DNA from: Anastrepha obliqua
Lineage: Eukaryota > Arthropoda > Insecta > Diptera > Tephritidae
DNA: 64,000 nucleotides
Assembly: GCF_027943255.1 (NCBI RefSeq)
Contig: NC_072897.1
Span: 45,482,044 to 45,546,043, forward strand
Direction: 5' to 3'
The notes below the pieces were generated by a model. It ran no database searches and was not told where the DNA came from. It saw only the letters and a program-made list of their open reading frames with translations. Positions 32,977-42,199 of the stretch are shown here, piece after piece. The position numbers and the translations under genes are program-made. The number at the start of each line of letters is the position of its first letter. The stretch's first letter is position 1.

Positions 32977-33968
32977 ATGGCCAGAAATGTGTATTCGAAT
33001 GAATTTAAAAATAACATAATAAGTGATTGGCAAAGTGGGTTATCGCGACACAAAATTAGTGAGAAATATTCAATAAATAGAAGTGTAATATCGTGACTTA
33101 TAAAAAAATTTGAACAAACGGGTTCTATTTCTGCAATCCATAGTGGAGGAAGGCCACGAAAGGCTACACGACAAGACGACTCCACGATTAAAAGAAAAAT
33201 TCAGAGTGATCCCACAGTCTCTTCTGAACAAATAAAAATTGATTTAAGTTTGCCGGTAAGTTCTAGAACGATCAGAAGACGAGCAGTGGAGGCCGGACTT
33301 GTCAGTCGACGACCTGCCAAAAACAAAAAAGCGAGACTCGAGTTTGCGAGATTGCATATTAATTGGACAGTTCAAAAATGGAAAACTGTATTATTCTCTG
33401 ATGAATACAAATATAATTTGAAACATTCAGATGGAATTAGGCGAGTAAGAAGGCCAAAGCAACAGCGACTAAGTCCGAAGTATTGTATCGGAACTACCAA
33501 GTATGGTGGGGGGAACATTTTGGTCTGAGGTTGTTTCTCTGGCCAGGGTATCGGGCCTTTTCTTCGAATAGAGGGAATTAGGGACCGTTTCATGTACACA
33601 AACATCCTTAAAGATGTAATGCTACCACACGCTGAGAAGGAAATGCCACTGAGATGGAGGTTCCAACAGGATAAAGATCCGAAGCATACCTCTAGGCACT
33701 GTAAAACGTGGTGTGGTTACAGCAAAATGCTATAGAGGCCTTAGACTGGCCAGCTCAATCTCCCGATCTCAATCCCATTGAGAATTTGTGGGAGATTGTA
33801 AATTCGAAAATTAATAGGGAACATTCCAGCACAAAGGAAGCCCTGTTTGAAGCGGTTAAAGAAGCCTGGTACAACATTTATCCGGAAATTATTAGTAACC
33901 TAATATCTTCTATGCCAAAAAGATGTTCTGAAGTTATCAAAAATAATGGGTTTAGTACAAAATACTGA
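32977..33968 (+). pseudogene. Tc1-family transposase, nearly full length
   Basis: From ATG at 32977: a paired-like DNA-binding domain (MARNVYSNEFKNNIISDWQ, ISEKYSINRSVIS, GRPRKATRQDDS, PVSSRTIRRRAVEAGL), then the catalytic triad VLFSDEYKYNL (Asp), RFQQDKDPKHTS (Asp) and SPDLNPIENLWE (Glu), ending FSTKY at 33968. About 330 codons is family length. Three lesions silence it: in-frame TGA near 33092, in-frame TGA near 33526, and a frameshift near 33705. All three catalytic residues survive. Confidence 0.9.
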
Positions 33969-34227
33969 AGAATAAAAACAATTATTTTCGCTTTCAATGG
34001 GGGGTGCTTTAGTTTTGTCCAGACAAGCTTTGAATAATATTAATATTTTTAAATTTAATTTTTAATATAAGAAATGTTGAAATTTTTTTGTTATGTTTAT
34101 TAATCACCAAGATAATAAAAAGAAACAAGGTGTAAAAGTAAGTAATATTCGATGTTGTTTTATTGAGTTATTTGACATTATTTGAAATGCCATTAGGGGG
34201 GTGCTTTAGTTTTGGCCTATACTGTAT

Positions 34228-34390
34228 ATAGAATTGACGCGTACACCCTTTCTGGGTGTTTGGCCGAGCTCCTCCTCCTATTTGAAGCGTGCGTCTTGAT
34301 GTTGTTCCACAAATGGAGGGACCTACTCGGACCGACTCCGAACGGCAGATATTTTTTTATAACGAGCTTTTTCATGACAGAAATACTATC
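34228..34390 (-). mobile_element. tRNA-headed SINE, copy 5, 5'-truncated
   Basis: Only the 3' half is present: GACGCGTACACCCTTTCTGG to GACAGAAATACTAT. It sits immediately next to the right TA of the Tc1 element (34225-34226). The tRNA head is absent, as expected for incomplete reverse transcription. Confidence 0.88.
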
Positions 34391-34760
34391 TGATGCTATG
34401 GTAAAGTTTATATTTACCTAATTTTGATTTTTGTAGAATTTTTAAATAAAATATTTTATAGTTATTTTATTTAACTATATATTTACAAGTATGTTGCATA
34501 AAGTAGATTTTTTTTTACCTACCATTATTTACTTATCATTACCATTGGACGTCCTATGCCCCAATTAGGAGCCCAAGTGATATGGGTTTAAATAAAAAAT
34601 ATATATATTAAAATGCAAATCTAATGCGTTTATGTGCCACATTTATTTTCGTTCTTCAAGCGTAGTTTTCAAAACTACAAAACACATAAACAAACTTCAA
34701 CTCATTCGCACATAGAAAATACAAACATAGAAACCTATCAAAATACATGACAAAAAAGGA
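34391..34760. other. Unassigned AT-rich spacer
   Basis: No gene or repeat shared with the rest of the window was recognised. Confidence 0.35.
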
Positions 34761-35789
34761 CTCGGACATTTATATAAAATAGAGTTAGGCAAATAATATT
34801 TAAGAAAAACCAATATAATTAATATTTAGGAGGTAAGCCTTTATTTTTTTCTCACAGCATTCAGTCTTCTTGGCATTAATTCGACCGTCTTCTTGCATAT
34901 TAAAGGATCTATTTTCCCCCACTCTTCTACAATATCATTTTCAAGGTCTTTCTTGTTCGTAATAACATGCTTTTTCAGTTAGTTTTCCAAATGAGAGATG
35001 TTCTTACATTGATGTCTGGAGATTGTAGAGGTGTTTTAAGTAGTTTAGGGCAAGTTTGCATAAGCCATAGACAGACATCAAGTGCATTATGCTTGCATCC
35101 TCGTCTTGATAGTAGGGAAAATTCCCAACTTTTCAGCACCTTGTACAAAATCTTCTTTCATAAATATTAGGTATTGTTTGTGGTTCCTATTGCCGTTATT
35201 AAAGCACAAATTTCTAGTACCAGCAGCGGACATAATACCCCATACCGACCCGTCTCCATGTTTAACTGTCGGATGTAAGATTTTTTTCAGCAACTCTCAT
35301 TAGGTCTTTTCCATACATATGATTGCCCATCTGACCTAAATATGTTAAACTTGCTTTCATCTGCAAATAAAACGTGCTTTCAGGAATGCAGTTAATATGA
35401 AGGTGTTGGGCGACTTCTGTTGCGAGTTTAGGGGCACTCAAATTTGGATTTTTCTTAATTCGTTGCACTATCCACCGTTCATCTGCATCCGAAAATAGTT
35501 TTGGTCGTCCCGATTTCTTCTTATTTTTCACGTATTTTGCTTCTTTGAAACGTTTTATCACGGCGTATGCAGTTGAACGGGGTCTATTCACTATCTATGC
35601 GATTTTCCGAACGGTTTTACTATTTTCATGATGACTAATAATTAAATTACTGACATCGATTGAGCTGTTTTAAATTATTATTACTATTTTTAAAATCCTA
35701 TTTGAATACCCAGTAGAAAAATAAAAATATTTAACTTGCATTTCTCACAAAAATGTTGAATTTGAAGCTGCATGCTATGTGTGTCCGAG
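34761..35789 (-). mobile_element. Second Tc1-family element, decayed
   Basis: On the minus strand: the DNA-binding part (RPRSTAYAVIKRFKEAKY, KSGRPKLFSDADERWIVQRI) at 35591-35400, then VKHGDGSVWGIMSAAGTRNL and HKQYLIFMKEDFVQGAEKLG at about 35260-35110, and the tail PKLLKTPLQSPDIN with KKHVITNKKDLENDIVEEW at about 35070-34900. The region carrying the second Asp is deleted and several shifts occur. Matching ends CTCGGACA at 34761 and, reversed, at 35789 suggest the boundaries. The right one is next to TA; the left has GA, so its duplication may have mutated. Confidence 0.75.
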
Positions 35790-35854
35790 TATTTGTATGC
35801 ACCTATAAAGGATAATTAAAATATATGCCTTTAATTTCTTATAAGTTCAATGAA

Positions 35855-36050
35855 ATTTGCTGTCCCCCAGTTGATATTCAAAATATTGTACTTACAGAAA
35901 CAAAATACCTTCATAGGCGCAGATGCAGCAGCACTTGCAGCGCAATGAATGCTTTGCCGCTAAGCATTCTGAAATGTTCTTTAAACAACGAAAACTATTC
36001 CATTCACAAACGCTAGCGCATATATCTCAAAGCAAGGCTCGTTCATTCAT
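35855..36050 (+). repeat. Dispersed repeat R1, copy 1 (shared with 47100-47290)
   Basis: The segment with GATATTCAAAATATTGTACT and CATTCTGAAATGTTC matches, in inverted orientation, DNA at about 47100-47290. Translated frames also look alike (VDIQNIVLTETKY against VDIRNIVLTKTQY; ILKCS in both). No protein family is known to me, so it is called a repeat rather than a gene. Confidence 0.5.
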
Positions 36051-36525
36051 CACCACATCTCCCTCACGCGCCTGAGCTGTCCAGAAGCCTATTTTTTTTG
36101 AGGAAGATAAAAATATTTGGTGAACCGTCAATTTTGGTCATGGCAAGTGCCCGTTTCTTCGTATATCCATATGTATGCATATCCATGTGCATGTAAATAT
36201 GTATTCTAAATGCGCGACAGAATGGCGATAGCCATAGCGAATGGTGATTGTTCTAGCTGCTTTGTGTAAAGTGTGCGTAAAATCATACGCTAATGATGTA
36301 AAATAAGCCGACGTTAGCTTAAGCAAGTTTATGTACATCTTCGACATATCGTTCTACTGAAAATTTCAAATCCATTCCTTCTTGTTCTCTTATAGAAGAT
36401 AAATACTTTATTAAGATATATCTTCGCGAGTGGGATTATCCAATTAAAAGAAAATGAACGAAATATTATATCTAATTTAGCCCTGTAGTTAAAAATTTAC
36501 TTTCAACCAAGCTTGCTGATTTTTT
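36051..36525. other. Unassigned AT-rich DNA
   Basis: No gene or element recognised. Confidence 0.35.
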
Positions 36526-36990
36526 TGACGTGATAAAGTCTTATAATTCGATTTAGCTGGCTGCACGCATGAAAATATGTGTCGTTATCTTGCTCATGCG
36601 TCGTTACTTTGCTTGAACTGCAAGCAAAAACGCGGAACGAACGACAAAGAGCACAATCGGCCCCCGCATTCGGCAACGTTCGACATCTGGCTCTCTCCTA
36701 CTTGAGTGAGCATATATATGTATGTATATGCGCATATCTATATAAATACACATATTTGTATTTGCATATGCCTTCTTATTGATTATTATTAATTTGATTC
36801 ACTTGAAGAATTTAAAATAAAACCAAGTGTATCATCATCATCCTTACCGAATTTATAATTAGGGACGACTAGTTAGTAATAATAACTGTTGTTTTAATGT
36901 TTTTATTATTAATTTATTATTATATTATATATGAAGGAAAAAATGTATGGTAATATTTACCACATACCTTATAAGATATGTTGTATACTA
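36526..36990 (+). repeat. LTR-like dispersed repeat R2, copy 1
   Basis: Begins TGACGTGATAAAGTCTTATA and is colinear with 53208-53892 through AACGTTCGACATCT, GCATATGCCTTCTTATTGAT, AATAAAACCAAGT and ATGAAGGAAAAAATGTATGG. The polyadenylation-like AATAAA and compact size suggest a solo LTR, but clear TG...CA ends and target duplications were not found. Confidence 0.6.
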
Positions 36991-37129
36991 ATATATGTGC
37001 CGATATATAAACATGCATACATACATACATATACTTTGGTGCAATTTTCATAGACTAATATACGTATGTACGCGCCAATTATATATATATACTAGCGTAC
37101 CCTCGCCCGCTTCGGCAGACGATAAATTC

Positions 37130-37760
37130 AATGATTTGCTGAAAGAGAATAAAATTAATACGAAACAAAGCAAATTCTTTGATACAATTTCATTCGAACT
37201 TTATTGTAACACTTTTTGGTAGACAACGTTTTTGGTTTTTTCATCTTTCGCGTGAATAATGACGATGGTTTGCCAACTCGTGAGCAAGCTACATACAATT
37301 GTCCATGAGAAAAAATTGGGTATTCTAAATTAATACCGCACATTTGTAGAGACTGTCCTTGCAAGGCGAATAGGGAACTGCAAACGTTTGAAATCGAATG
37401 GTAAATCCGCCGGAATCAGTGGAATTCAGGGTATCAAAATGTCTTCTCCTTTGTACTTCCCTTTCAAAATTGTTGCTTCGATAACGTTACCCATTAGCTT
37501 CTTCACAGCGAGTCTGGTACCGTTGCAAAGTCGGGGCACGTTACTATTGCGCAGCATAATAATCGGTGCTCCAATTTTTAATCGTAAATTATGAGGTGGT
37601 AAGCCTGGCAAATCGAGTGAGTTTAAGAATTCAGTTGGATAATTTACGACTTCATCTTGATCAGTAATAGTGTCCATTGACTTATACGCAACTATGTCAC
37701 CAGGTATTTGATCTAAAATAGCTGAATTTATATCATTGACGTCCTTATTTTTCCCAGCTA
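37130..37760 (-). pseudogene. Helitron RepHel, C-terminal helicase remnant
   Basis: The minus strand shows DEVVNYPTEFLNSLDLPGLP, LKIGAPIIMLRNSNVPRLC and NVIEATILKGKYKGEDILIP. After a frameshift and deletion come QGQSLQMCGINLEYPIFSHG and QLYVACSRVGKPSSLF. These are the last motifs of the Pif1-like SF1 helicase of Helitron RepHel. The Rep nuclease and the rest of the helicase are absent. Confidence 0.88.
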
Positions 37761-37899
37761 AAATTGCTCTTTCGCTGAGTCAATCATGGTTTTTGTAATG
37801 TTGAACTATGTTTGGAAATACACTCTGTATCAATGCCTCTTTAGACTGTGCAAAAGTGCAGAAATTGTTAGGCAATGTTATCATTCCTGTTGTTTTTGA

Positions 37900-38480
37900 A
37901 AAAAGGTTTATTTTTTTTGGTTAAAAAGTATTTTTAGAAGTTTTGAAAAACACTTCGCTCTAACAAATTTCTTCTCAGTTAATTGCTGAAAATTAAATAT
38001 TTTGAAAAAACTTTTTTTTTTAATTTAACGTTTTTGAGAAAATTTTGTTCTTGAAAAAATTTCATACTTTTGTAAAAGTTTAAATTGATTTGTTAAAAAA
38101 GATTTTTTTCCGCTTTGAAAAACACCCCCTCGAAAAAATGTATTCTCTATTAATAGTGGAATATGAAATGCTTTGAAAACACCTTTTTTTTAATCTTGTT
38201 TGGTTTTCAGAAAATTTTGTTTGGAAAAAATTTCATACCCTTGAAAAAGTTTTATTTTATTTTATTTGTTTAAAATTTTTGAAATTTTTTTTTTTTTGTA
38301 ATTGTAGAAAAACACCTCTTCGAAGAAATTTCTTTTATCTTTTTGAGGAAAATTTGGTTTTGAAAAAATTTCATGCTTTCGAAATTTTTTTATTTTACTT
38401 TATTTCTTCAAAATTTTTGAAAACAATTTTTTTTATAATTTTCGAAAAACACCCCTTTGGAAAAATGTTTTCTATGTGTC
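37900..38480. repeat. Degenerate tandem repeat of about 120-bp units
   Basis: About four diverged units share GAAAAAATTTCATRCTTT, TTGAAAAACACCCCTTCGAA and runs of T. Inside Helitron 1. Confidence 0.6.
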
Positions 38481-38810
38481 ATAGTAGTATTCCATTAACT
38501 TTTAGGATTATAGTCAAATACTTACAAATATCTACGCTTTCACAAATAGCAACAATAAACAAATTTCCTCAAAACCAAAAAATTTACTTTTTTTCTAAAA
38601 AAATTCTAAACAAACAACGTAATAAATTTAGAATTTTGTGTTCACGAAAAAACAGCATTGTTTTTATTGTATTAACTGAAAACCAAAATGTTGCAAAAAA
38701 TCAAAACAAAACTAAATTATTTTTTTGTGTTCATTTGGTCCATATGTTCCATAAAAAGGTGCTATGGTAAATAATATGCGGGTCTGATACACGCAAAGTT
38801 CCATTGACCA

Positions 38811-39192
38811 TTATAGTGCCAAATTATCGATCACCAATTCCAACAGGATTTCAAAATCAGAGTTGGAATGAGTTGTTGGGTGGTGTACTTCTGAAAAAAT
38901 TAGAAATAAACAAAATAAATCTAAAAATTCGAATTCTAACTTTATCTTGTGTATGTTCTTATTACCTTTGAATTTTTCCAATGAAGCACCATTCATTTTA
39001 AATTTTCCAAGAATTTTTTTTACCATTTCGCGTTTCTTTCTTTTTTCATTCGATTCCAACATTTGTTCATAGCCGAAAACATCGTTTGCAAACGCATTCA
39101 TTTCCATATAGAATTGGTCAAAGAAAGCATTGCTCAATTGAATTGAAACATTATTTTCATAAATACTTAGGACCTTAACTAATGCTCCTTGG
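38811..39192 (-). pseudogene. Unknown spliced gene-like ORF inside Helitron 1
   Basis: I do not recognise the family. The minus strand reads MNAFANDVFGYEQMLESNEK, then a basic stretch KRKKREMVKKILGKFKMNGA, SLEKFK, and, after an apparent intron, EVHHPTTHSNSDFEILLELV and a stop near 38811. The proposed intron is 38891-38965 (75 nt) with GTAATA at its 5' end and CTAATTTTTTCAG at its 3' end. It keeps the frame, and removing it deletes a hydrophobic 25-residue insert unlike the flanks. The 5' side stops at the Jockey fragment at 39193. It could be a host gene piece captured by the Helitron, or part of another transposon. Confidence 0.5.
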
Positions 39193-39587
39193 TACATACC
39201 TAACGCAGATATTCATCGCGACCTTGACATCGATACTATTGATGAAACAATACAAAGCGCAAGCAGAAGACACATAAATAGACTATTAACGCATACAAAT
39301 CCTATGATGAGAAGACTACCAAATAAAGAAAAATCTACCCAAAGTCGGCTTAACCGTCAAACACCAACAGATCTTGCAAAATCCTTGTAATCAATTGTCA
39401 ACTAATCGTATATGTCATTGTTTGTTAACCACTTGTTTTTAAATAATATGTATATATTTCTTCTAAATGAGCTTGGGGGCATTGACCCTTCAATATCACT
39501 CTCATTCCATCTTTTTGTAAATCAAATTACTTATTGTCTAACGACAGGTGTAATATTTTATGGAAGAAATAAAAAAAAAAAAAAAAA
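39193..39587 (+). mobile_element. Jockey-like non-LTR element, 5'-truncated 3' end
   Basis: The plus strand encodes the last roughly 65 codons of a Jockey-type ORF2 (YIPNADIHRDLDIDTIDETI, HINRLLTHTNPMMRRLPNKE, PTDLAKSL, stop at about 39390). A 3' UTR follows, then a poly-A tail at 39570-39587. Severe 5' truncation is typical. It lies inside Helitron 1 on the opposite strand. Confidence 0.75.
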
Positions 39588-39927
39588 TTTTCATTCGAAT
39601 CATTTGAAATTTCTGTATACAATACATTTCTGTATCACAATACAAATACAAAAAATTCAAAAAAAGTTGTACACATAAAATTACACATAAAATGAATGTC
39701 GATTCGAAACTTACTTTAATCTAACAATCGAGCAAGTTTTGTTTTGGACAATATTTTGATTTTTTCTTTTTTTTATATGAAGAAAATATTTAAAAGAAAT
39801 TTTTTTTTGCTAAAAACCTTCCCCTAGTGGATCCCTATAATATGAAAAAAGAACGAATAAAATTGGCCTCGTATCGGCCCAAAAAAATGCGGACAAACGA
39901 ACATCATTTAATTTTTATATATATAGA

Positions 39928-42112
39928 TAATATACATATGTGGTATCAAACGGCTCGGAGAGGTCCTTCCCAATTATGATGGCGCTGCTGGTGTTGACCA
40001 ACGTCCTCTTGCATAGCCGTATTAGTTTTGTGGAGATACCAAATTCAGACATCGCTTCATACAGAAAACTCCTTTTCATACTGTCGAATGCAGCTTTGAA
40101 ACAGACTAAAAGGTGGTGTATGTCGATTGTCCTTTCATGGGTCTTTTCCAATATTTGGCGTATGGTGAATATTTGGTCGATGGTGGCCTTTCAAGGTCTA
40201 AAGCTTCAGCCTTTCACACAATACGCTCGCTAGAACCTTATAGCTGATATTTAGAATACTAATCCTTCTTATGGATTCGGCAGAGCACAGTTAAGTTCCA
40301 ATCGGCAAGCATGCTTTCATTCGACAATATTTTGCATAGAAGCTGATGCATGTACCTTACCCGCTCCTTGCCGCCATGTTTGAATAGCTCAGTTGGGAGT
40401 CCGTCGGCGCCCGTGGCTTTGTTGTTCTTTAGCCACGTTATCGCTATTCTCACCTCGTCATGGTCGGGTAGCGGAACGACAACTCCGTCGTCAACGATCG
40501 GGGTATCGGGATCTTCACACTCTCTGTGACATTCGCAGCTATCACTTTTTATCAGGTTCGAGAGGTTCGCTCTATAAATTAAGATTCGTCTGGATGTCAG
40601 CCACCAGTTCGCCGTCTTTGTTCTTACAGGAAAACGCCCCGGTCTTAAGACCTTCTGTAAGCCGCCGAACTTTCTGATAAAAATTTCGGGCGTTGTTCTT
40701 GTTGGCCAGCATCTCAAGCTCCTCACACTCACGAATTTCGGCCTCTCGTTTCTTCTTTGGGATAATACGTCTCTCTTCTTTTCTTATCTTTCGGTAGCGA
40801 TCCCACATGGTTCGCGTTGCGCCCGATCGCAGCGTGGATCTATAGGCGGCATCCTTTTTTTCTGCGGCAGCATGACATTCCTCGTCGTACCAATTGTTTT
40901 TTTTCCGGGCTCGCCGGAGTCCGATTTCTTGCTCCATTGCTTGTGCATGCCGGTTTGTTGGGCAGTGCTCTCTGAGAGCAGCAGTGAGAGTCGAGTGGCG
41001 AATCTCCTGGCTGTCTGTTGTGATTGCAGCTTTTCGATGTCGAACATTCTTTGCGTAGGTAGATGTACGTTTTTTGCTGGTAATGATCCGAGTCGATGTT
41101 GGGTCCTCGGATCGTACGTACATCTAATAAGCTAGAAGCATGTCTTCCATCTATCACAACATTATCGATCTGGTTTCGCGTTTTGCGATCAGGAGACAGT
41201 CCGGTAGCTTGGTGTATCTTTTTATGCTGGAATCTGGTGCTGCAGACCACCATGCTTCGGGCCCCGGCGAAATCGATCAGAGTCTGCCCGTTACCGGATG
41301 TTTCGTTGTGCAGGCTGAATTTTCCGACTGTGGGACCAAAAATTCCCTCCTTGCCCACCCTGGCGTTGAAGTCGCCAAGCACGATTTTTATGTCGTGGCG
41401 GGGGCAGCGCTCATAGGAACGTTCCAGGCGCTCATAGATGGAATCTTTGGTCGCATCGTCCTTCTCTTCCTTCGGGGCGTGGGCGTAAAGGAGCGAGATG
41501 TTAAAAAATCGCGCTTTAATGCGGATTATTGCGAGGCACCCGTCCACCTGAGTGAACGACAGTACTTGGCGACAAAGTCTCTCTCTCACAACAAATCCGA
41601 CGCCGAATTTGCGCTCCTTTACATGGCAGCTGTAGTAGACGTCGCAAGGACCTTTGTTTTTCTTGCCTTATCCCGTCCATCGCATTTCTTGAATCACAGT
41701 GATGTCAGCCTTTACTCTCACGAGGACATCAACCAGCCGGGCAGAGGCACCTTCCCTATTAAAGGACCGGACATTGCAGGTGCATGCCCTATTTTGTTTG
41801 CACGGTCGTCATCAGTAAATGTAGTTCTCATGCGAGGTTTTGTATATATTGTCATTGGGGGGGATTTTTAAGTGGCGGGTCCCAAACCCAGCGCGCAACC
41901 AGCTATCCTGGAATGCTTCGCCTTCTCACGTTAGCTCACTCCCTAACGGGTGTTCGAAAGCTATGCAGAGGATACGTGGGCTAATCCCAGACTTTATGAG
42001 CTGCTTGAACCATATGCAGAAGAATCGTCCTGGCCACCACCAAGTGAATGGCGATCAGTAACTTTCCACACTTGCGTGGACTTCTGCACATGGAACCTTC
42101 CTCCATCTATAT
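39928..42112 (-). mobile_element. RTE-type non-LTR retrotransposon, 5' end to RT motif A
   Basis: From a likely intact 5' end near 42112 (untranslated leader to about 41860), the minus strand encodes an endonuclease: CNVRSFNREGASARL, VIQEMRWTG then a stop, VLGDFNARVGKEG, RNQIDNVVIDGRHASSLLDV and NIDSDH. A basic linker (NWYDEECHAAAEKKDAAYRS) is followed by RT fingers (WLKNNKATGADGLPTELFK) and motif A (LLVCFKAAFDSMKR, about 40100). The frame breaks several times (41840, 41100, 40720, 40250). The rest of RT is missing at 39928, where Helitron 1 begins. Its downstream half was not found left of the Helitron, so it was truncated earlier or another event intervened. Confidence 0.85.
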
Positions 42113-42199
42113 ATATACTCCTAGTTGGAGCATGGGGCGTCAAATGGTAATGTATGGTACGTATAAAATTATCTACTTTTATGTGAAATGAATATTTAA

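Larger units (their letters stand above)
32071..34224 (+). mobile_element. Tc1-family transposon (DD34E) with IR/DR ends, split by a MITE
   Basis: TA duplications lie at 32069-32070 and 34225-34226. The outer ends are CAGTATTGGCCAAAACTAAA and CAGTATAGGCCAAAACTAAA (reverse). Inner copies of the same motif lie at about 32797 (TGGTCAAAACTAAAGC) and about 33996-34020 (reverse TGGACAAAACTAAAGC), forming a double inverted/direct-repeat arrangement. Without the 567-bp MITE and its TA, the element is about 1.6 kb, the normal Tc1 size. Confidence 0.92.
37092..39927 (-). mobile_element. Helitron 1 (2.8 kb)
   Basis: On the minus strand it starts TCTATATATATAAAAATTAA at 39927, preceded by A. It ends with GCCGAAGCGGGCGAGGGTAC then GCTAG at 37092, followed by T. 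A short GC-rich stem near the 3' end, a CTAG terminus and an A/T target are Helitron hallmarks. It keeps only the C-terminal Pif1-like helicase region of the RepHel protein. The rest holds a degenerate tandem repeat, a spliced gene-like ORF and a Jockey tail. Confidence 0.85.

Noticed and set aside
37065..37090. GTACGCGCCAATTATATATA as a full SINE copy
   Set aside because: Only the 3' tip is present next to the Helitron end; too short to call more than a possible relic.
41140..41871. 243-codon plus-strand ORF
   Set aside because: It is the antisense shadow of the RTE endonuclease, which has clear motifs on the minus strand.
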